DNA of 64,000 nt from Methanoregulaceae archaeon (lineage in GTDB: Archaea > Halobacteriota > Methanomicrobia > Methanomicrobiales > Methanospirillaceae): the NCBI GenBank assembly GCA_015660885.1, contig JACTUB010000012.1:1-64000 (forward strand), in the 5' to 3' direction. How positions within the stretch are numbered: the stretch's first letter is position 1; every line of letters begins with the position of its first letter. The position numbers and the translations under genes were made by a program. Of this stretch, positions 56,492 through 64,000 are shown piece by piece. Under the pieces are notes generated by a model that made no database searches, had not been told where the DNA came from, and saw nothing but the letters and a program-made list of their open reading frames with translations.

Positions 56492-57463
56492 TTATTTTAA
56501 AGTAAGCGATCCCACTACGCGAAGTTTACCGCCTTCCAGATAGTGAAGAACAACACGTGCCTGAGGGGGATATATTAACGGTTTTTCGAGAGTGAGGGTA
56601 ATCTCCGGCATTCTCCAGTCTTTATCAAAGGATACGTTTTCAAGACGGGAAGGCAGGAACTGCATCCAGTGACCAACATAGATCACCATGCCTTCCTTAA
56701 GGGGAGCCGGCCAGTATTTCACGAGCTGGGCTTTACCAGTAATCGTGTTTGAATATTTTATTGTGGGATCATTGGTCAGAACATACCCGCGATCCAATTC
56801 CTCCAGATCAAGGTTTTTCAGGGCAAGCCCAACCCTGTCTCCTGTTTCTGCATAATCCGCATCGTCATCATGTTTCTGGATAGAGCGAATTTGTGCAGTT
56901 TTTTCCGTAGGGAGGACTTTCAGTGTATCGTGTTTTTTGATGACCCCCTGAGCTACACAGCCTAATACGACTATACCAACTCCTTTTACGTTGAAATGGT
57001 GATCGATGGGGACTGCCCCGTTGCCTCCAGTGCTCCTGACTTTATGATGGGCAGTAAGTTTAACAGCAATTTCGAGGATTTTTTCCCGCAGGCCGACAAT
57101 ATCTTCATCCATTACCTCATAATGTTCAATCACAGTTCCTCTGATAAGAGGAGCGATCTGGTCAAGGGTAATATAGTTTTTTAGGATGAGAACCCCCGTT
57201 GATTTTCCGGCACACTGGAGCATGAGAACAGATTCTCCGAATGCGGCATTGATCTCATCAACGACCAGAATAACCCGATCTGCAAGTGATACCGCATAAA
57301 AGAGCGAGGATAATTTTTCCGGATACCTCGCTGGCTCCACAAGGGTGACCGTCGCATCACCTTTTTTTATATTATAAAATATGATATCGCTGGTTGTTCC
57401 TTTCTTACCCAGATCTTTGGCATAATCCGGGGGTGCGATTACAGCGACGGTGAGATTTGACAT
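56492..57463 (-). CDS. Translation-factor-like protein (EF-Tu/SelB-type) with degenerate GTPase domain
   Basis: Resembles the archaeal EF-Tu-like proteins with a G domain followed by beta-barrel domains II and III. The N-terminal part (1-155) keeps the fold but the G1 P-loop is missing: the first strand reads LTVAVIAPPDYAKDLGKKGT, without GxxxxGKS. Domain II begins near residue 160 (FNVKGVGIVVLGCVAQGVIK) and domain III near 245. It is therefore unlikely to hydrolyse GTP. Such proteins are annotated in many methanogens; the task is unknown. Divergent from nothing; the upstream gene (57530-58903) is on the same strand. Confidence 0.8.
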   Translation of the reverse strand: MSNLTVAVIAPPDYAKDLGKKGTTSDIIFYNIKKGDATVTLVEPARYPEKLSSLFYAVSLADRVILVVDEINAAFGESVLMLQCAGKSTGVLILKNYITLDQIAPLIRGTVIEHYEVMDEDIVGLREKILEIAVKLTAHHKVRSTGGNGAVPIDHHFNVKGVGIVVLGCVAQGVIKKHDTLKVLPTEKTAQIRSIQKHDDDADYAETGDRVGLALKNLDLEELDRGYVLTNDPTIKYSNTITGKAQLVKYWPAPLKEGMVIYVGHWMQFLPSRLENVSFDKDWRMPEITLTLEKPLIYPPQARVVLHYLEGGKLRVVGSLTLK

Positions 57464-57529
57464 AATGACAACAACTTGGTTGTAGGAGGATATGAGGGTT
57501 TATTTTGGTGAATGCCGGAAGAGAGATGA

Positions 57530-58903
57530 TCACTCCCTTTTTCTTATTGCTGCTTTAAAATCGCTCCTGAATTTTTTAAGATGCGTCATCGAGGGTTTTA
57601 CTGCCAGATACATCAGGATGAGGTATGCTGCATATTCAAGGGTAAAGAAAAACAACGCAAGGTACCATCCATAAGATCCTGGTGGGCTGAGGTACTTTCC
57701 ATTGTCATACAGCGTACCGAATAGGAGCGGAAATTCCAGATAGGTTAGGATCTGGGTAACGTAGAAAAGAATCACACCAGAGAGCGTATCCGCGATAAGC
57801 AGGCATACAAAGGGGGTGAACCATACAATGTATTGCGGACTGTGGTACTTCATGCAGAAAACTACGGTAAATATCGATAATAATAAAAATTTTAACAGGT
57901 GGCGGGGTTCTTTTTTGGGATCAATCCAGGCAATCACGACTAAAAAAAGGAGCACACCCCCCATAACAAAATACATAAGGTTCGAAACAATTGTCGCTGA
58001 GATCCCCAGATTAAACACGTCGTGCAAATACGCGTAAAGTGTATACGTGGCGGTACTCGCATAGACGTCTGATCTGACAAGACTCACAGAAATATACGAG
58101 AATAAAACACCGGGCTTAAAAAGGATTATCGGAACAAGGATAATAACAACTAACGGAACGAAAATTTTTAGTACCGAATACAATTCCTGCTTGAAAGATG
58201 TTGTTTTGGCGTTGTACAATAGTAGAAACGGAAGTGAAATTCCCGGGAATATTTTTGCAATGACCCCAAAAACGATAGCAAGATACCCCCGTATATTCAT
58301 ACTATAGAGTGTAAAAAGGACTGCCACCATCAGGAGGCACGTGGGAAATGCATCGTACTTGGTTAATACAAAATATGTGGCGGAGAATGCAGTTGCATAG
58401 AGAACTGCGGCAAAGAATGCAGTTCTGCTATTGTACAGTTTCAGCCCTATGAGGTAGATGCAGACGGTAGTGATCAGATTACAGATCACCATTAGAATCT
58501 GAAACGAGTAAACAAACGCAAAAAAATTATTGAGCAGGAATGCGGGAATAAACGCGAGCAATATGGGAAGAAAGGCAAGAGGGGGGTAATCAAAGCTGAA
58601 GTCAACATAGGGAATTTTACCGCTCATGACTGAAATCATGTGCTCGATATAATACTGAAAATCAAAAAGGTCAATAAATGAATGGAAAACTGATGTTGTG
58701 AAAACGATCACAAGAATATTTGTCACAATACTGGCAAGAATCAATAAAAAGATGTGCCTTTTCACGATAGATTTATTGATATTATCGAATTGAAAATTGA
58801 GAAAGGTAAACGGGCGCTTATTGTGTTTTCCTTTAATTGCGGACAATTCAATCGCATTTTTATTTTTCCTTCCCATGCCTGATCCCCATGCCCGAATGCT
58901 CAT
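57530..58903 (-). CDS. Multi-pass membrane glycosyltransferase (GT87/DUF2029-like)
   Basis: Integral membrane protein with about ten hydrophobic helices in 457 residues. Marks of the GT-C class: an acidic extracytoplasmic loop after the first helix (SGKIPYVDFSFDYPPLAFLP, about 89-108, with Asp-Tyr-Pro-Pro) as in GT87 polyprenol-phosphate mannosyltransferases. The first 48 residues are basic and hydrophilic. Likely uses dolichyl-phosphate sugars made by the GT2 encoded across the promoter region. Sugar and acceptor are not known. Confidence 0.75.
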   Translation of the reverse strand: MSIRAWGSGMGRKNKNAIELSAIKGKHNKRPFTFLNFQFDNINKSIVKRHIFLLILASIVTNILVIVFTTSVFHSFIDLFDFQYYIEHMISVMSGKIPYVDFSFDYPPLAFLPILLAFIPAFLLNNFFAFVYSFQILMVICNLITTVCIYLIGLKLYNSRTAFFAAVLYATAFSATYFVLTKYDAFPTCLLMVAVLFTLYSMNIRGYLAIVFGVIAKIFPGISLPFLLLYNAKTTSFKQELYSVLKIFVPLVVIILVPIILFKPGVLFSYISVSLVRSDVYASTATYTLYAYLHDVFNLGISATIVSNLMYFVMGGVLLFLVVIAWIDPKKEPRHLLKFLLLSIFTVVFCMKYHSPQYIVWFTPFVCLLIADTLSGVILFYVTQILTYLEFPLLFGTLYDNGKYLSPPGSYGWYLALFFFTLEYAAYLILMYLAVKPSMTHLKKFRSDFKAAIRKRE

Positions 58904-59171
58904 TGATGAAGCACGTTGATACCATACAGTTAAACAATAAAATTGTCAAACCTGACTCTAATGTACCTGATCAGTGATGTATAAACCCATCGAATCAATT
59001 GCACCTGTCCGACCAACCATAAACGTCGTTAGACAGAACCATAAAGAAACCAAAGTACGTATTTTTTATACAAAACAGAGCATATTACTGATAAATAAAT
59101 TGAGAGCCCTGTTTACAGCTCCTTAATCAATCCTTTTGATCATGACAATACAGGATTTCCGGGTGATGTGA

Positions 59172-59942
59172 ATGCACTTTGATTTGACCGTCATAATTCC
59201 CACATTTAATGAGGAAGAAAACATTGAAAGAATGATTGTCACGGTAGATGCAATCTGCAAAGCCCATGATATTACGGAAGAAATCCTTGTCGTTGATGAT
59301 AGATCAAATGATGGAACCATAGCTTTGGTCAAGGGTTTACAATCCAGTATGAGTAACTTGAGTCTCATTGTCAGGATGAAAAATCCGGGTCTTTCGCAAT
59401 CCTTGTATGAGGGGATGCTCCACGCACAGGCTCAATTAATTCAATGCATAGACTGCGATTTTTCTCATCCTCCCGAAAAGATCCCCGTCTTCTACCAATA
59501 CCTGAAAAATGAAGGATTTGACATGGTCATTGGGAGTCGTTACATTCCAGGAGGTAAGGTGATTCATTGGCCAGTTATAAGGAAAGTACTCTCCTTCGGT
59601 GCAGCATTGCTTGGCCGGCTCCTCATCCCCCATGTAAAAGATTCAGGAAGCGGTTTTTTTGCTTTGAATAAAAACATTCTTGCTGGGACGAAGTTGACTC
59701 CCCGTGGATTCCGAATGGGTTTTGAAATTTTGGGCAAAGGAAAATGGACCAGAGTTAAAGAAATCCCCATTTCCTTTGTAGATCGGGAAAGAGGTGCAAG
59801 TAAGATGAAGTTGAGCATTATCACGGATTATCTTAAACAATGGTTTCATGTCATGTACTTCAACTTAATTGGAAGGGAAAGTGATAATATTGTCAGAGCC
59901 TGGAGAATTTATTTAAGTTCGATATTTAATTTTCAAGATTAA
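59172..59942 (+). CDS. GT2 glycosyltransferase, dolichyl-phosphate mannose synthase-like
   Basis: Cytoplasmic transferase that loads a sugar (mannose or glucose) from a nucleotide sugar onto dolichyl phosphate. The GT-A motifs are intact: VIIPTFNEEENIERM, VVDDRSNDGT (about 40-49), CDFSHPPEKIP and MVIGSRYIPGG. 256 residues, the size of soluble DPM1. Strong ribosome site GGGTGATGTGA directly before the ATG. GDP-mannose could come from the ManC product. Compare with the degenerate relative fused to GtrA at 59971-61107 on the other strand, 28 bases away. Confidence 0.9.
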   Translation: MHFDLTVIIPTFNEEENIERMIVTVDAICKAHDITEEILVVDDRSNDGTIALVKGLQSSMSNLSLIVRMKNPGLSQSLYEGMLHAQAQLIQCIDCDFSHPPEKIPVFYQYLKNEGFDMVIGSRYIPGGKVIHWPVIRKVLSFGAALLGRLLIPHVKDSGSGFFALNKNILAGTKLTPRGFRMGFEILGKGKWTRVKEIPISFVDRERGASKMKLSIITDYLKQWFHVMYFNLIGRESDNIVRAWRIYLSSIFNFQD

Positions 59943-59970
59943 ATTCCTCTTTATGAATGTATTTAATGTT

Positions 59971-61107
59971 TCAATCCGGTTTTTGAAAATTATCCGGAGG
60001 TTGTATTCTCCAGGTAGTCATTCTGTTCACTAAAAAATTCCAACTAAATGCCACAAAAATTCCCAATAAATTTGAGATTAAATAATAAATCCCCAAAATC
60101 TCTGTCAGAAAGATAAGGACACCCATATTTATTGCCATTCCCCCAATCGATACAATATGATACGAGAGGAAGCGATTTGTCACAATTGAAATTTTCTGGT
60201 CTTTTTCATGTCCAAATGTCCAAAAGTCGTTCCAGATAAAATTATTGATTATCGATAATTCAATTGCCACAAAACTTGAAATTAAATAAAAAATACCAAA
60301 AACTTCGCTTAAAATATATAAAACACCCGTGTTAACAATAATTCCCGAAATGCCAACAATTCCAAATTTGATGACATTTCTGATTTCTTTCCACCCTTCA
60401 CGATCCCGATGTTGAGCGGAAAAAAAGAAGATCGATATAAGCTGATGCAAATACTGGAAGGTTGAAAAATGCTGTGACCCATTCAAGGGCTCCACTTTTG
60501 CATTTACAAAGGGGTCTAACGGTATTTCTTTCTCTTCTTTCCAGTTTCCCTTTCCTAATATCTCAAGAAGAAGATTTTTTTCTGAATTGTTTATCGATCC
60601 AATGCTAATGAGATCTTTTTTGATGGCAAATATATCACTCGTCGGATCGCATATTTTGGGAAATAATAACCTTGCAAGAGTATTTTCAATTAATGTGCCA
60701 TATTCATGTTTTTTTATTCGCGGATCCTTTGGTATATCCCTGCAATTTCTATTCCCAATAACTAGATCTTTCCCGGACTGTAATTCATTATATAATTCAA
60801 TTATTATTGCTGGGAAATGAGAATATTGCACAGTAAGAAAAATCAGACTTTCGGATTTTGCATATTGCAATCCATAGGATAGCAAGTCGTTAAACTTTTT
60901 GTTATCACCGGGAAACAGGAGGGTAAGATTTTTTAAATTTTTTACGTTATTCGGGATATCAAACGTTTTGTCTGGTATCGTATTAAAAGATAAAAATATT
61001 TCGCCGGTGATGTTATTTTTTTTTAATTCTGATTCGATACCGCTAACAATAGTTCCTATTTCCGCATTGTAACAGACCATTTCTATAAGGACAGTAAGAT
61101 CATACAT
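59971..61107 (-). CDS. Degenerate GT2 domain fused to GtrA membrane domain
   Basis: Residues 1-240 follow the DPM1-like GT2 fold but the sugar-nucleotide residues are gone: the usual VVDD stretch reads SFNTIPDK, and the DxDxSH motif reads TVQYSHFPA. The C-terminal part (about 246-370) is a GtrA-type domain with four membrane helices (FGIVGISGIIVNTGVLYI). In active relatives the same fusion is known. With the catalytic Asp lost this protein is probably a membrane partner or flippase-like helper of the intact GT2 next to it. 378 residues; convergent with that gene. Confidence 0.8.
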   Translation of the reverse strand: MYDLTVLIEMVCYNAEIGTIVSGIESELKKNNITGEIFLSFNTIPDKTFDIPNNVKNLKNLTLLFPGDNKKFNDLLSYGLQYAKSESLIFLTVQYSHFPAIIIELYNELQSGKDLVIGNRNCRDIPKDPRIKKHEYGTLIENTLARLLFPKICDPTSDIFAIKKDLISIGSINNSEKNLLLEILGKGNWKEEKEIPLDPFVNAKVEPLNGSQHFSTFQYLHQLISIFFFSAQHRDREGWKEIRNVIKFGIVGISGIIVNTGVLYILSEVFGIFYLISSFVAIELSIINNFIWNDFWTFGHEKDQKISIVTNRFLSYHIVSIGGMAINMGVLIFLTEILGIYYLISNLLGIFVAFSWNFLVNRMTTWRIQPPDNFQKPD

Positions 61108-61123
61108 AAAAAAGGAGATTCCA

Positions 61124-62650
61124 TCATTTTACAACAAAGACATTAATTCCTGTGGTTTGTCCTACAAATGTTGCGTTTCCGTTTAAATATTCAAGAGATC
61201 CACCACCGGGATCCGCTGCATAAATATCCGATGTTACGATGATGAATACACTTGAATTGCCCTTCACTGATGATATGTTTTCCAGATCGTTTTTTGTATT
61301 GGCGCCAAATTCAATGGTTTTATCCGTTGTATTCGAATAATAATAATCAAAGGGTTGGGAAATGTAACCGGGAGCTAATACAACAATATCTCCATCCTTT
61401 GTCATACTTTCAATACTTTTGGATAAACCCCTCCAGTCCTCCTTTGAAAAGCTGGAATAATACGTAATCATATAGGGTGTGGCAATGAGAATGATCGCTG
61501 CAATAAAGATGTAAATTACCGAATGATTATTAAAGAGCGTATATATTGGTCGGTATGCTGCAGCAACTGCACTATAAATTATCGGCAGCATGAAAATGAG
61601 ATACCGCGGTAGCATGGGCATTTTATAGGATAATCCCCAGCTTACTAAAAACGTCATTATAATTATAGCAAGAAAAAGACAAAATTTTGTCTTATCTGAC
61701 TTCAAAATTTGGATTAAACCAAGCAGCAATAAAATCGAAAAAATGATGGCAGAATATATATTATATCCAAAAAATTGCTGTATTGACTCAGTAATAATAC
61801 CAATACCCTGAATACCATAGGTTGGTGAGGAGCTTGTTCTGACAAAAAAGAGCCGGACTGTTACTATTAACAGAGGAAGACACAGGCAAATAAAAGCAAT
61901 CAGCGAAATGAGTATGGGTTTTAAGTCTGAAACATTTCCTCCCGATTTTTTTGCTTTCATCAGTATGGTGAACAAAATTATTGTTCCTATGATAATGGCG
62001 GAATAAAAATGGGTCCAGAATGCCAATGCAGAAAAAATACCAAATAATGCCCAGAATTTTTTAGCATTTGTGCGAAATGCTATCAAATAAAACAACAGGG
62101 CAAGAGACATAAAAAACAGCACCATTGAATATGCTCGTGCCTCTTGTGAATAAAAAAGATGAAATGGTGAAAATGTAAGAAGTGCGGCCGCAAGAATGCC
62201 TGCATTTCGGTCTAAGGTTTCCTTTCCAATCAAATAAAAAAGCGGGATTGTCAGGATTCCAAGGAGTGCCGGAATAAATCGCAATATAATTTCATTAGTA
62301 CCAAAAAAGAGCATGAAATGCTCCACCCAATGGAACAACGGAGGGTTATATTCCCCTCCCGAAGTAAGATTCCAGATATCAATGATTGATAACTTGGCAA
62401 AATTAAACGTCGCCGCTTCGTCAAGCCAGAGAGAATTAAAACCCAGATTATAAAATCGCAGGAAAAACCCGATGCTTGTTAAAGATATCAGGATTTGAAC
62501 ATACCGGCTATGACTGATCACAATCTTAATATTTTCGAAGGTGAGATCCCGAAACGATCGGATCGGTGAGAGATAATCGCCATCAAGATTACATTCCTGA
62601 TCCGGTCTTATTTTTTTTTCTTTTACCCGATCGTCGCGTTTCTTTGCCAT
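61124..62650 (-). CDS. GT39/PMT-like membrane glycosyltransferase
   Basis: Integral membrane transferase with about eleven helices. The first extracytoplasmic loop has the catalytic Asp-Glu in SLWLDEAATF (about 77-78), followed by the conserved YSQEARAYS near residue 172, both typical of the PMT/ArnT class. The C-terminal domain (about 400-508) is extracytoplasmic. It would transfer a sugar from a lipid-phosphate donor to a surface acceptor. The gene precedes the GtrA fusion by 17 bases on the same strand, so the two are likely one transcript. Confidence 0.85.
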   Translation of the reverse strand: MAKKRDDRVKEKKIRPDQECNLDGDYLSPIRSFRDLTFENIKIVISHSRYVQILISLTSIGFFLRFYNLGFNSLWLDEAATFNFAKLSIIDIWNLTSGGEYNPPLFHWVEHFMLFFGTNEIILRFIPALLGILTIPLFYLIGKETLDRNAGILAAALLTFSPFHLFYSQEARAYSMVLFFMSLALLFYLIAFRTNAKKFWALFGIFSALAFWTHFYSAIIIGTIILFTILMKAKKSGGNVSDLKPILISLIAFICLCLPLLIVTVRLFFVRTSSSPTYGIQGIGIITESIQQFFGYNIYSAIIFSILLLLGLIQILKSDKTKFCLFLAIIIMTFLVSWGLSYKMPMLPRYLIFMLPIIYSAVAAAYRPIYTLFNNHSVIYIFIAAIILIATPYMITYYSSFSKEDWRGLSKSIESMTKDGDIVVLAPGYISQPFDYYYSNTTDKTIEFGANTKNDLENISSVKGNSSVFIIVTSDIYAADPGGGSLEYLNGNATFVGQTTGINVFVVK

Positions 62651-62773
62651 CGCAATCAGGTACTATTTCGTAAATATTCGCTTATAGTTTATTCCATTCA
62701 AGTCATTTTATTAAAAATTTCCTTTTACATCACTAAAAATTAAAGATATTTGGTCATTTTGGTAAAGGAACGA

Positions 62774-63631
62774 TTATGAATCATATTTCATAATTAAGGG
62801 TGATTTGATTGCCTCAAGGAGTTGGTTTGTACTTGTCACTACAGTTGCAGATTCTTCAAGCGTGAGATTCACTTTTTCATGGCTGCCGGATCGGCGGAAA
62901 TCTGTGCGTAACGCGATTACCGGTTTCCGATGTGCGAAAGCATATCCCATTTCCCACGCAGTTCCGGAATCTGCATCCGCACCATCAATATTTGCGACTA
63001 TAATATCGGCATTTTGAAGAGATTTTAAATTATTTGAAAAAATCCGAACCTGTTCATCTTTATTCCTTCTATCTGAATCATCACCGGCCTGTTGAGGCAG
63101 ATAGACTTCAAAAAAGTTTTTTTTCAAACATTCGGAGGTATATAAATTATAAGCGCGTTCAGCTTCTGAAAAAAGAGGAGCTGCCAGATAAACGCTATAT
63201 CGGGAAAATGTCGCAACATCCATCACCACGATGTCAGGAAATAGTTTGAGGAATACCCCTCTTCCTTTTCTTTTCGATGGCTTATCTTCTTCGTTGCCAT
63301 AATAAGTACTCGTTACTCCACATGTTGGTGATGAGTTTACACCAAGAATGCAGACAGGCGGGCCATGTCTTATTATGAGATCCTGAACCTTTCCGGCAAG
63401 CTCATCAAGGAGGTGGATAAATTCCTGCGTGTTAAGTCGTTCAAGAAACGTTCCCGGCTTCCTGTCAGGTCCCAGATACAGTGTCTCCGGACATGGGAGC
63501 GGTACCATTTCAATCCCGAATTTATTGCACCGTTCTATACAGCGTTCGAAAAGAACAAGATCCGAGGGTTTCGTAATTCCCTCGGCACGCAGAGCAGGAT
63601 TGAGAATGCAGGGGCTGCAGAGTATATACAT
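62774..63631 (-). CDS. TudS-related desulfidase domain fused to nucleoside 2-deoxyribosyltransferase-like domain
   Basis: Two domains. The N-terminal about 140 residues match the TudS-related (CD3072-type) group, with cysteines C5, C8, C47, C94 and C104 that fit a [4Fe-4S] desulfidase (SPCILNP, PLPCPE, SSPTCGVTSTYYG). The C-terminal part (about 145-285) is a nucleoside deoxyribosyltransferase-like fold: VYLAAPLF (147-154), ANIDGADADSGTAWEMGYAF with the likely catalytic Glu227. I start at ATG 63631 (285 aa); a GTG at 63652 is possible. The combination suggests processing of a sulfur-modified base or nucleoside. Substrate unknown. Confidence 0.82.
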   Translation of the reverse strand: MYILCSPCILNPALRAEGITKPSDLVLFERCIERCNKFGIEMVPLPCPETLYLGPDRKPGTFLERLNTQEFIHLLDELAGKVQDLIIRHGPPVCILGVNSSPTCGVTSTYYGNEEDKPSKRKGRGVFLKLFPDIVVMDVATFSRYSVYLAAPLFSEAERAYNLYTSECLKKNFFEVYLPQQAGDDSDRRNKDEQVRIFSNNLKSLQNADIIVANIDGADADSGTAWEMGYAFAHRKPVIALRTDFRRSGSHEKVNLTLEESATVVTSTNQLLEAIKSPLIMKYDS

Positions 63632-63661
63632 TAATACTGTGTGTGCACGCACAGATGATCA

Positions 63662-64000
63662 ATGATGCCGCTGTATGCCTTTAGGGATAACAGCTGTGAC
63701 CCGCAGAAGTGTACGGTCAAAAAACTTGAAAAAGCTGGTTTTTTAAAAATTTTTAATAAGATTTCACAAATTCCCCGAAATACATTACTTCTTGATCCAA
63801 CTGCCGAACAGGCGCTTTCACCGGCGGATAAGAAGGTCCGATCTATTACGGTACTGGATTGCTCATGGGTAGTGTTAGATACCGGAAAAGTATGCTCCTG
63901 GCGAAACCGCCGGGCGCTCCCCTTTTTAGTGGCTGCAAATCCGGTCAATTTCGGCAAACCCTGCATTCTGTCATCTATTGAAGCTCTTGCGGCTGCATTA
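63662..64000 (+). CDS. tsr3: Tsr3 rRNA aminocarboxypropyltransferase, N-terminal part (cut by window edge)
   Basis: Transfers the aminocarboxypropyl group of SAM to a hypermodified base of small-subunit rRNA. My translation starts MMPLYAFRDNSCDPQKCTVK and continues with LLDPTAEQALSPADKK, VLDCSWVVLDTG and LPFLVAANPVNFGKPC, all Tsr3 (DUF367) signatures. The frame is open to the window edge (113 codons). Two consecutive ATGs (63662, 63665) are possible; AGATGATCA just upstream may act as the ribosome site. Divergent from the TudS-like fusion, only 30 bases away. Confidence 0.93.
   Translation, partial: MMPLYAFRDNSCDPQKCTVKKLEKAGFLKIFNKISQIPRNTLLLDPTAEQALSPADKKVRSITVLDCSWVVLDTGKVCSWRNRRALPFLVAANPVNFGKPCILSSIEALAAAL

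Noticed and set aside
63631..63966. Minus-strand frame of 111 codons at the right edge.
   Set aside because: Shadow of tsr3 on the plus strand, which has all family signatures.
1..64000. Search for CRISPR arrays, rRNA, integrase or toxin-antitoxin pairs.
   Set aside because: None seen on either strand by reading the sequence; the ORFs contain no Cas, integrase, transposase or typical antitoxin.

Overview
The window comes from a methanogenic archaeon, most likely of the order Methanomicrobiales (Methanoregula-like; this placement is inferred from gene content and style, not computed). The signs are a complete archaeal A-type ATP synthase operon, the methyl-coenzyme M reductase activation ATPase AtwA with a run of methanogenesis marker proteins, CofD of F420 synthesis, the large subunit of DNA polymerase D, RadB, CDC48/VCP, Tsr3, and the archaeal variant of the mevalonate pathway. 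Many starts have GGTGA or GGAGG ribosome sites, others have a TATA box 25-30 bases before the start codon and look leaderless, as expected for Euryarchaeota. No rRNA, tRNA or CRISPR array was seen.

Layout. 1-1107: 5' part of the PolD large subunit (minus). 1187-2683: two adjacent HEAT-repeat proteins. 2852-3052: possible small charged protein. 3315-11803: ATP synthase operon H-I-K-E-C-F-A-B-D on the minus strand. 11804-14773: sparse region with two paralogous 109-residue proteins flanking a DUF1646 permease. 14849-17800: ubiX-ubiD-aconitase X operon, which fits phosphomevalonate dehydratase plus anhydromevalonate phosphate decarboxylase and the prenyl-FMN maker. 17883-25870: membrane protein, two lipoproteins, HD phosphohydrolase, CofD, a large HEAT-repeat protein, threonine ammonia-lyase and an Fe-S flavoprotein-like reductase. 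26095-31191: broken TMEM175 channel gene, AspS, archaeal methionine synthase, a KaiC-like protein with a lost P-loop, and an acyl-CoA synthetase.

31337-33046 is a decayed stretch with a small ORF, a 108-bp element with perfect 17-bp inverted ends, and a broken TauE/SafE permease. 33015-37363 holds CDC48 and, divergently, LarC-RadB. 37471-39454 is a multi-PAS sensor gene broken by frameshifts. 39542-41374 holds DapF and ribose-1,5-bisphosphate isomerase. 41432-49628 is a tight plus-strand operon-like run: soluble P-type-ATPase-like HAD protein, AtwA, Mmp3, Mmp6, Mmp5, Mmp15, Mmp17, Mmp7 and an AhpD/CMD-like protein. Most joints overlap by 4 bases or are 0-1 base apart.

49780-62650 is rich in surface-polymer genes: GDP-mannose synthesis (bifunctional ManC), a dolichol-phosphate-mannose-synthase-like GT2, a degenerate GT2-GtrA fusion, GT87-like and GT39-like membrane glycosyltransferases. 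Between these lie YgiQ radical SAM, a PCC/DUF296 protein, a DUF2207-LemA pair and an EF-Tu-like protein without a G1 motif. The window ends with a TudS-like/nucleoside deoxyribosyltransferase fusion (minus) and, divergently, the start of tsr3, which runs off the right edge.
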